Positions 1 through 5,349 of a DNA stretch of 11,891 bases are shown here, piece by piece. Location of the stretch: assembly GCA_031370485.1 (NCBI GenBank), contig JANMQK010000381.1, positions 1 to 11,891 of the forward strand, given 5' to 3'. The notes below the pieces were generated by a model that was given only the letters and a program-made list of their open reading frames with translations, was not told the DNA's origin and did no database searches. This DNA is from JANMQK01 sp031370485. GTDB taxonomy: Bacteria; Acidobacteriota; Polarisedimenticolia; Gp22-AA2. A program made the translations under genes and the position numbers. Numbering within the stretch: position 1 is the stretch's first letter; each line of letters begins with the position of its first letter.

Positions 1-1156
1 GATCATCGCCCAGGCGATGGAAAAGGTCGGCAAGGACGGCGTCATCACCGTCGAAGAGGCCAAGGGACTCGAGACGTCCCTCGAAATCGTCGAGGGGATG
101 CAGTTCGATCGCGGTTACCTCAGCCCCTACTTCGTGACCGACGCCGAGCGGATGGAGTGCGCCCTGGAGAGCGCCTATATCCTGATCCACGAAAAGAAAA
201 TCTCCAACATGCGTGACCTGCTGCCGCTGCTCGAGCAGGTGGCCAAGAGCGGCCGTCCGATGGTGATCATCGCCGAGGACGTCGAGGGCGAGGCGCTGGC
301 GACCCTCGTCGTGAACAAACTGCGCGGCACCCTCTCGGTCCTCGCGGTCAAGGCCCCCGGCTTCGGGGATCGCCGCAAGGCGATGCTCGAGGACATCGCC
401 ATCCTGACCGGCGGCAAGTGCATCACCGAGGACCTCGGTATCAAGCTGGAAAACGTGAAGATCGAGGACCTCGGGCAGGCCAAGAAGATCACGGCCGACA
501 AGGACAACACCACGATCGTCGAGGGCAAGGGAAAGCGCGCCGACATCGAGGGCCGGGTGAAGCAGATCCGCGCCCAGGTCGAGGAGACCACGTCCGACTA
601 CGACCGCGAGAAGCTCCAGGAGAGGCTCGCCAAGCTGGTCGGCGGGGTTGCCATCATCAAGGTCGGCGCGGCCACCGAGACCGAGATGAAGGAAAAGAAG
701 GCCCGTGTCGAGGACGCCATGCACGCCACCAAGGCGGCCGTCGAGGAGGGGATCGTTCCCGGCGGCGGCGTGGCCCTGGTTCGCGCCATTCCGGCCCTCG
801 ACAGGCTTAGGGAGAAGAACGAGGACATCCAGACCGGCATCAACATCGTGCGCCGGGCCCTGGAGGAGCCGCTCAGGCAGATCGCGATCAACTCGGGCTT
901 CGAGGGCTCCATCATCGTGCAGCAGGCCAAGGAGAAGGACAAGGCCTCGATGGGGTTCGACGCCTATCAGGGCAAGTGGGTCGACATGTTCGAGGAAGGC
1001 ATCATCGACCCGACCAAGGTCACCCGCACCGCCCTGCAGAATGCCGCCAGCATCGCAGCGCTGATGCTGACGACCGAGGCGATGGTGCACGAGATCCCCG
1101 AAAAGGACAAGTCCTCCATGCCCGGACCACGCGGCATGGGCGGTGACATGTACTGA
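1..1156 (+). CDS. groEL: Chaperonin GroEL (Hsp60), 3' part; 5' end outside the window
   Basis: This is the C-terminal two thirds (about 384 residues) of the 60-kDa chaperonin, the ATP-driven double-ring folding chamber of the cytosol that works with GroES. The open frame enters from the left edge, with the first full codon at base 2; the ATG at 17 is internal (MEKVGKDGVITVEE). Family landmarks follow in order: RGYLSPYF, the apical segment KAPGFGDRRKAML, TSDYDREKLQERLAKL, then VGAATETEMKEKKARVEDA, whose Asp corresponds to the ATP-hydrolysis residue D398 of E. coli GroEL, then GGGVAL and DPTKVTR. The tail is unusual: instead of several GGM repeats it ends SSMPGPRGMGGDMY, with only one glycine-methionine unit. 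The stop is TGA at 1154-1156. A strong terminator begins 44 nt later, so groEL ends its transcript here. GroES, if linked, would lie to the left. Identification is certain. Confidence 0.98.
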   Translation, partial: IIAQAMEKVGKDGVITVEEAKGLETSLEIVEGMQFDRGYLSPYFVTDAERMECALESAYILIHEKKISNMRDLLPLLEQVAKSGRPMVIIAEDVEGEALATLVVNKLRGTLSVLAVKAPGFGDRRKAMLEDIAILTGGKCITEDLGIKLENVKIEDLGQAKKITADKDNTTIVEGKGKRADIEGRVKQIRAQVEETTSDYDREKLQERLAKLVGGVAIIKVGAATETEMKEKKARVEDAMHATKAAVEEGIVPGGGVALVRAIPALDRLREKNEDIQTGINIVRRALEEPLRQIAINSGFEGSIIVQQAKEKDKASMGFDAYQGKWVDMFEEGIIDPTKVTRTALQNAASIAALMLTTEAMVHEIPEKDKSSMPGPRGMGGDMY

Positions 1157-1200
1157 GGGAACGATAGGGCGCCCGTCGATGGGGCGTCCGTTGAAGTCAA

Positions 1201-1231
1201 GGCCTCCCGGTTCGCCGGGAGGCCTTTTTTT
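1201..1231 (+). terminator. Rho-independent terminator of groEL
   Basis: A perfect 10-bp GC-rich stem (GGCCTCCCGG at 1201-1210 paired with CCGGGAGGCC at 1215-1224) closes a TTCG tetraloop and is followed at once by seven T residues (1225-1231). It sits 44 nt after the groEL stop. The lolA stop codon on the other strand begins at 1234. Read on the - strand the hairpin is followed by TTGACTTC and lacks a T-tract, so it should mainly stop groEL transcription. A weaker 8-bp stem with one G-U pair (1167-1174 with 1182-1189) lies between the groEL stop and this terminator. Confidence 0.95.
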
Positions 1232-1233
1232 GT

Positions 1234-2004
1234 CTAGAAGGATTGCTGCCCGAGGGAGAAGCCGTTGAACTGCTGGGAGACCACGACGTCCTTGGGGAGA
1301 TCGATGCGAAACCGGTCGACGCTGACTTGGACGTTCACCTTCATGTCCTGGAAGGAGAGAAGTGTCGAGTCGCCGTCGGCCTCGAGGTACTCCAGCTGCC
1401 GGGGCAGGAAGCTCGACCGGTCGACCCAGATCTTCATCTCCGCGACGTGATCGCGGAGTGATTTCTTGCGAGGAATCAGGCGCAGGAGGTAGGTGTCGCT
1501 GATGTCGCTTTTGGGCTCCAGCTGGAAATCGTAGTATTTCCGGAGATCCCCGATCGACTGTCCCACTCCGAGAAAGCGAAACAGCCGCTTCCCGACAAAT
1601 TTCTTGATTGGGACCTCCTCGGCGCGCTTGAGCGCCGGGTAGTAGGCGAGGTACATGCTCTCGGTGATGACGAACACCTTGCTGTCGGGCTCGAGGTACT
1701 CCCAGCGCACCTGGTTGGGGCGGTTGTAATAGAAGGCGCCGCGCGAGACGATCGGCTTAGCGAGGAGTTTGAGTTCCTTTCTCTCCGTGAAGGAGGCCAC
1801 CAAGGTCGTGGTCTCGGTCTGCTTGAGATCAAACTGCTCCAGTATCCGCGCCAGGGTCGGCTCGGCGCTGACCGGGGGAGCGGTCGCCTTTTCGTCCTGT
1901 TGCGCGGCGGCGACCTGTTGAATACCGGATCCGATGCCGGGTATTGAACTCAGGATCAGGATGAGAAAAGCGGCGCAGGTGGTAGCAGGGAAAAGTCTTC
2001 GCAC
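1234..2004 (-). CDS. lolA: LolA-like outer-membrane lipoprotein carrier protein
   Basis: A 256-residue exported protein of the LolA/LolB-fold group. LolA carries lipoproteins released by LolCDE across the periplasm to the outer membrane. Residues 1-34 form a signal peptide: basic MRR, a hydrophobic stretch (AAFLILILSS), and a likely cleavage near VAAA/QQ. The mature part has the family pattern: FTERKELKLLAKPIVSRG, then FYYNRPNQVRWEY (the Phe/Tyr-rich strands typical of LolA), later an IWVDRSSFLPRQLEY strand. A longer frame opens at a GTG at 2031, but I chose the GTG at 2002-2004: a GAGG box (2013-2016 on the - strand) sits 8 nt upstream, and the promoter at 2038-2066 would start the RNA close to 2031. 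The gene converges on groEL, is monocistronic here, and is not beside lolCDE. A related LolA-fold protein of other function remains possible. Confidence 0.88.
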   Translation of the reverse strand: MRRLFPATTCAAFLILILSSIPGIGSGIQQVAAAQQDEKATAPPVSAEPTLARILEQFDLKQTETTTLVASFTERKELKLLAKPIVSRGAFYYNRPNQVRWEYLEPDSKVFVITESMYLAYYPALKRAEEVPIKKFVGKRLFRFLGVGQSIGDLRKYYDFQLEPKSDISDTYLLRLIPRKKSLRDHVAEMKIWVDRSSFLPRQLEYLEADGDSTLLSFQDMKVNVQVSVDRFRIDLPKDVVVSQQFNGFSLGQQSF

Positions 2005-2037
2005 TTGGAGAACCTCGCCAGACAGACGCACACGCGC

Positions 2038-2066
2038 AATCTAACAGACGCGGATCGCTCCGTCAA
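2038..2066 (-). promoter_or_regulatory. Sigma70-type promoter of lolA
   Basis: On the - strand, TTGACG (bases 2066-2061) and TAGATT (2043-2038) are separated by exactly 17 nt. Transcription would start near 2031, leaving a leader of about 27 nt with the GAGG ribosome binding site before the GTG at 2004. This fit of promoter, leader and start codon decided the lolA start. It is a motif match only. Confidence 0.7.
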
Positions 2067-2160
2067 GTTTGCAAGGAAGGATGGATGCCTTGCGGGACCC
2101 GGCAACCCGCCTCCCGGGCCGCCCCGAAAGCCGGTCCGCGCCGGTCGGCCGCGTGAGTGA
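2067..2160. other. Non-coding gap between the lolA and permease promoters
   Basis: This GC-rich stretch lies between the divergent lolA promoter and the TTGACA box at 2161. I see no ORF with family features. The only structure is a weak 5-bp stem (GCGGG 2092-2096 with CCCGC 2106-2110) and scattered CCGG-rich inverted pieces, none followed by a T-tract. It may simply be spacer. Confidence 0.4.
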
Positions 2161-2190
2161 TTGACAAGGCGTCCGGCAGCCGTGGATGAT
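2161..2190 (+). promoter_or_regulatory. Candidate promoter for the small ORF and permease genes
   Basis: A perfect TTGACA -35 hexamer (2161-2166) is followed after 18 nt by GATGAT (2185-2190), a 4-of-6 match to the -10 consensus. Transcription would begin near 2197, right at the GGGGAG ribosome binding site of the 48-codon ORF, giving a very short leader. The -10 is weak, so this may need an activator or may not be the true promoter. Confidence 0.4.
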
Positions 2191-2208
2191 CCTCCGGGGA
2201 GACCGATC

Positions 2209-2355
2209 ATGAAGCGAACCGAGCACGATCGATACACTCCCGGTCCGGAGGACGTCAAAAGCCTGTCGCAGTTCTCCCGCAAGGCGCGCCTCGGCGTTTC
2301 CCTGGAACACGACCTGGCGGTCCTGGTTGCCAGAGTTCCGTCCCCCCACCCATGA
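2209..2355 (+). CDS. Possible 48-residue protein or leader peptide before the permease genes
   Basis: The ORF starts at ATG 2209 and ends at TGA 2353-2355, overlapping the permease ATG (2352-2354) in an ATGA junction typical of translational coupling. A GGGGAG box (2196-2201) stands 7 nt before the start. By my count about three quarters of its codons end in G or C, as expected for real coding sequence in a GC-rich genome. The peptide is basic and polar, beginning MKRTEHDRYTPGPEDVK and ending VARVPSPHP. It has no membrane segment, signal peptide, cysteine pair or motif I recognise. It could be a leader whose translation feeds ribosomes into the permease gene, which shows no good binding site of its own, or a chance ORF in the 5' untranslated region. 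No function can be assigned. Confidence 0.45.
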   Translation: MKRTEHDRYTPGPEDVKSLSQFSRKARLGVSLEHDLAVLVARVPSPHP

Positions 2356-3269
2356 CCCCTTATCTGGTCCGCCGGGTCGCGCTGGCGGTCCCCCTGCTGT
2401 TCGGCATCGCGACCGTCATTTTCCTCCTGATCCACTTCATCCCCGGCGACCCGGTCGAGGTGATGCTCGGCCCGGGAGCCGGCCCCGGCGACGTGGCCGA
2501 CCTGCGCCACCGGCTGGGGCTTGACCGCCCCCTGGCCTCACAGTACGCGGCGTACCTCGGCGGGCTGGTGAGCGGGGATCTCGGCATGTCGCTCCGTTAT
2601 CGCGACCCCGTGGCCTCCCTCATCTTCGAACGGTTCCCGGCGACGATCCTGCTGGCCGCCGCGAGCATGCTTATCGCGCTGGCGGTTTCCTTTCCGGCCG
2701 GCATCGCCGCGGCGATCAAGCCCGGGGGACCCTTTGATCGGGCGACCGCGCTCGGCTCGGCGCTGGCGCTTTCCATCCCGAGCATCTGGCTCGGCCCGCT
2801 TCTGATCCTGGCGTTCTCGATACACCTCGACTGGCTGCCGGTCTCGGGATTCGATACTCCCCTGGCCGTGGTCCTCCCCGCCTCGACCCTCGCGGTCTCG
2901 ATCGCGGCGCTCCTCACCCGGATGGTGCGCGGCAGCATGAGCGAGGAGATGGCGGCGGCCTACCTGCAGGCTGCCCGATCGCGCGGTCTCTCCCGCCGGG
3001 CCGCCGCGGTGCGACACGCCCTTCGAAACGCCCTGCCCCCCGTGCTCGCCGCCACTGCCCTGCAGATGGGGTCGCTGCTCACCGGGGCGATCCTGACCGA
3101 GACGATTTTCGCCTGGCCGGGTCTCGGGCGGCTCCTGGTCCAGGGGATCGCCCACAGGGACTACCCGCTGGTCCAGGGCTGCGTGCTGGCGTTCGCGACG
3201 ACCTACATCGCCCTGAACCTGGCGGCGGATCTCTGCATGGCCGTGCTCGATCCCCGCGTGGCGGCCTGA
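2352..3269 (+). CDS. ABC transporter permease, DppB/OppB type
   Basis: This 305-residue inner-membrane protein is one half of the permease channel of a peptide/nickel-class (DppB/OppB) ABC importer. About six membrane spans are visible: roughly residues 9-30, 97-120, 131-156, 170-189, 231-254 and 275-298. The family opening YLVRRVALAVPLLFGIATVIF, the HFIPGDPVE motif near 28-36, GDLGMS at 75-80 and the final LDPRV are all present. The cytoplasmic EAA loop that docks on the ATPase lies at about 203-231 (AARSRGLSRRAA...RNALPPV). It starts in the ATGA overlap with the small ORF, and its stop overlaps the next permease start by one base (TGATG). No binding protein or ATPase gene is near, so substrate (peptide, nickel, sugar oligomer or other) cannot be told. 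Family assignment is secure, substrate unknown. Confidence 0.93.
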   Translation: MTPYLVRRVALAVPLLFGIATVIFLLIHFIPGDPVEVMLGPGAGPGDVADLRHRLGLDRPLASQYAAYLGGLVSGDLGMSLRYRDPVASLIFERFPATILLAAASMLIALAVSFPAGIAAAIKPGGPFDRATALGSALALSIPSIWLGPLLILAFSIHLDWLPVSGFDTPLAVVLPASTLAVSIAALLTRMVRGSMSEEMAAAYLQAARSRGLSRRAAAVRHALRNALPPVLAATALQMGSLLTGAILTETIFAWPGLGRLLVQGIAHRDYPLVQGCVLAFATTYIALNLAADLCMAVLDPRVAA

Positions 3270-4108
3270 TGCGGCGCCCCGGTTCCGCGGGCGTGGTCCT
3301 CGGCGCCCTGGTCCTCGCGGGCCTCTGTCTCATGGCGCTGAGCGCGCCGTGGGTGGCGCCACAACCCCCCGATCGCCAGGATCTCGCGCACCGGTTCGAA
3401 GGCCCCACCGGCGCCCACCCTCTGGGACGCGACGACCTGGGGCGGGACGTGCTGTCCCGCCTACTCTGGGGCGCGAGGATCTCACTGACGGTCGGGTTCC
3501 TGGTGGTGTTCGTCTCCGGGGCGGCCGGGGCTCTTGCGGGAACCTTCGCGGGCTATTCGGGAGGGTGGCCGGACACCCTCCTCATGGCGATGGTCGACCT
3601 GCTCCTGGGCTTCCCGGGCGTCCTGCTGGCCATCGCCTTGGTGTCGGTTCTGGGGCCGCGGCTCGAAAACCTGATCCTGGCCCTCTCGGTGATTGGCTGG
3701 GTGACCTACGCCCGCGTCGCGCGCAGCCAGGCGCAGAGATTGCGGGGACTGGAGTTCGTCGCGGCGGCGCGGTCGCTCGGAGGTCCCCCCGCCCGGATCC
3801 TGTTCCACCACGTCGTGCCGAACCTCCTGGGTCCGCTGACCGTGCAGGCGGCCTTGGGCCTGGGCGGGGCGATCCTCGCCGAGGCCGGCCTGTCGTTCCT
3901 GGGCCTGGGAGTCCCGCCTCCGGCGCCCAGCTGGGGCAGCATGATCCAGGGCGGCAGCCAGAACCTCCTCGACGCGCCCCACCTGGCCATCGCTCCCGGA
4001 GTGGCTCTCTTTCTGGCGGTTCTCGGCGCGCAGGCGCTGGGAGACGGTCTGCAGCGCCGGCAGGTGGATGTCCGCGGCGGGACGCGACGCCGGGGCGATG
4101 ATCGATGA
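3269..4108 (+). CDS. ABC transporter permease, DppC/OppC type
   Basis: This is the 279-residue partner permease of the preceding gene, which together would make the two-subunit membrane channel of a peptide/nickel-class importer. Family features in order: an N-terminal membrane span (about 9-28), the DppC hallmark HPLGRDDLGRDVLSRLLWGAR at 50-70, spans near 73-96 and 103-128, the EAA loop at about 162-189 (AAARSLGGPPARILFHHVVPN), and EAGLSFLGLGVPPPAPSWG at 205-223. The start ATG overlaps the upstream TGA by one base, so the two are surely co-translated. The tail departs from the family: after LGDGL the usual LRDALDPR-like ending is replaced by QRRQVDVRGGTRRRGDDR, rich in Arg. No ATPase gene follows; the HD-GYP gene converges after only 7 bp. 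Transport role is firm, substrate unknown. Confidence 0.93.
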   Translation: MRRPGSAGVVLGALVLAGLCLMALSAPWVAPQPPDRQDLAHRFEGPTGAHPLGRDDLGRDVLSRLLWGARISLTVGFLVVFVSGAAGALAGTFAGYSGGWPDTLLMAMVDLLLGFPGVLLAIALVSVLGPRLENLILALSVIGWVTYARVARSQAQRLRGLEFVAAARSLGGPPARILFHHVVPNLLGPLTVQAALGLGGAILAEAGLSFLGLGVPPPAPSWGSMIQGGSQNLLDAPHLAIAPGVALFLAVLGAQALGDGLQRRQVDVRGGTRRRGDDR

Positions 4109-4115
4109 TCCGGGT

Positions 4116-5219
4116 TCAGGGTCTGGCGTTGCTTCGCGAGGAGACTTCCCGGAGAACCCGAGCGTGGATGGACTTCCACTCCTCGGGGGCGATCGTCAGG
4201 AACGCTTGCGCAACCTCCGGATCGAACTGCGTGCCACTGTACTTGACGATCTCCGCGAAAGCCGTCTCGTATGGCAGGGCCTTGCGGTAGGGACGGTCGG
4301 AAGTCATCGCGTCGAAGGTGTCGACCACCGCGAATATGCGCGCCCCGAGCGGGATCTCACTCCCCTTCAGGCCGCGGGGATAACCCTTCCCGTCGTAACG
4401 CTCCTGGTGGCACATCACGATGGGCCTCGCGCCGTCGAGAAACTTGATCCCCTGCAGTATGCGGGCGCCGATCTCCGGATGCTTGCGCATCTCCAGCCAT
4501 TCCTCGGCGTTCAGTTTCCCGGGTTTGCGCAGGATGGCGTCAGGAACGCCGATCTTGCCTACGTCGTGCAGGAGCGCGCCCCGGTAGATGTCGGTCAGCT
4601 CCGTCTCCTTAACCCCGAGGCGGCGGGCCACCGCGACGGTGTAGGCCGCGACGCGGGCCGAATGCCCGAGCGTCTCGGCATCGCGCGAGTCCAGGGCGGT
4701 CGCCAGGGCCTCGAGGGTCGTCTCATAGGAGGCCTTGAGGAGGCTGAACAGGTCCTCCACCTCGCCGTTTTTCCGGATCAGCTCGGCGGTCCGCTCGGCG
4801 ACCCGTTCCTCCAGCGTCCGGCGGTATTCCCGGTTCTCGAGGATCAGGCGGCGTTTCTCGAGCGCCCTTTCCACGGTGATTCTCACCTCGGAAAGCGTGA
4901 AGGGCTTGGTGATGTAGTCCGTAGCCCCCATGCGGATCGAGCGGATCGCGGTTTCCACGTCGACCACACCGGTGAGCAGGATGATCTCGGTATCGGGCCT
5001 GGTGGCCTTGATCTCCCGGAGCAGGCTCACACCGTCCATTCCCGGCATGTCGATGTCGCTGACCACAAGGGAGAAGCCGTTGCTCTTGAGCTTCTCGAGC
5101 GCCGCGAGCCCGTCCGGGGCATCCTCGCAGATGAAACCGCTGTCGGTAAGCCCCTCGCGCAGCACATCACGGATGGCCTGCTCGTCGTCGACGACAAGAA
5201 TGTGTTCCTGGGAATTCAA
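4116..5219 (-). CDS. Response regulator with HD-GYP phosphodiesterase domain (RpfG-like)
   Basis: A 367-residue two-domain cytosolic signalling protein. Residues 1-120 are a CheY-like receiver: acidic pair D11-D12, phospho-acceptor D55 (SDIDMPGMDG), T83 and K105. A helical, coiled-coil-like linker follows (about 115-165, rich in Glu, Arg and Leu). Residues 166-360 are an HD-GYP domain, the family that hydrolyses cyclic di-GMP: H186, HD at 218-219, K222, H247, H271, D276-G-K-G-Y-P281, and D300 in FAVVDTFDAMTSDRPYR. The usual HHE reads HQE, with Gln at 272 in place of the second His. The start is a TTG at 5217-5219, 5 nt after a GGAG box. It has its own promoter and no cognate histidine kinase gene in view. 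The target process is unknown; c-di-GMP turnover is inferred from the family. Confidence 0.93.
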   Translation of the reverse strand: MNSQEHILVVDDEQAIRDVLREGLTDSGFICEDAPDGLAALEKLKSNGFSLVVSDIDMPGMDGVSLLREIKATRPDTEIILLTGVVDVETAIRSIRMGATDYITKPFTLSEVRITVERALEKRRLILENREYRRTLEERVAERTAELIRKNGEVEDLFSLLKASYETTLEALATALDSRDAETLGHSARVAAYTVAVARRLGVKETELTDIYRGALLHDVGKIGVPDAILRKPGKLNAEEWLEMRKHPEIGARILQGIKFLDGARPIVMCHQERYDGKGYPRGLKGSEIPLGARIFAVVDTFDAMTSDRPYRKALPYETAFAEIVKYSGTQFDPEVAQAFLTIAPEEWKSIHARVLREVSSRSNARP

Positions 5220-5269
5220 GTCCGCTCCACGTGGACGGGCGGGCAGTCCGACGGCATGCCCCCCGAATC

Positions 5270-5297
5270 AATCTAGGCCAAATCCGGGGAGTGTCAA
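5270..5297 (-). promoter_or_regulatory. Sigma70-type promoter of the HD-GYP regulator
   Basis: On the - strand a perfect TTGACA (5297-5292) and TAGATT (5275-5270) are spaced 16 nt apart in the 130-bp gap after polA. Transcription would start near 5263, giving a leader of about 44 nt before the TTG start. The -10 heptamer TAGATTG is the same as at the lolA promoter. It implies the regulator can be expressed apart from the glyA-polA block; I see no clear terminator for polA in the gap. Confidence 0.7.
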
Positions 5298-5349
5298 CGC
5301 GTTCCATGCGAATCCGATGGCCCGGAAAGCCCGGCGTCCGCGGCGGATT

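Noticed and set aside
4098..4110. GATGATC direct repeat at the end of the DppC-type gene
   Set aside because: It is two short tandem copies inside codons and stop, too small to support a site.
4068..5276. + strand open frame of 402 codons opposite the HD-GYP regulator
   Set aside because: It lies entirely over the regulator and the permease tail and has no domain features.
5298..5349. Possible polA terminator in the gap before the HD-GYP gene
   Set aside because: Only short GC palindromes such as TCCGC-G-GCGGA (5337-5347) are present, without a T-tract.
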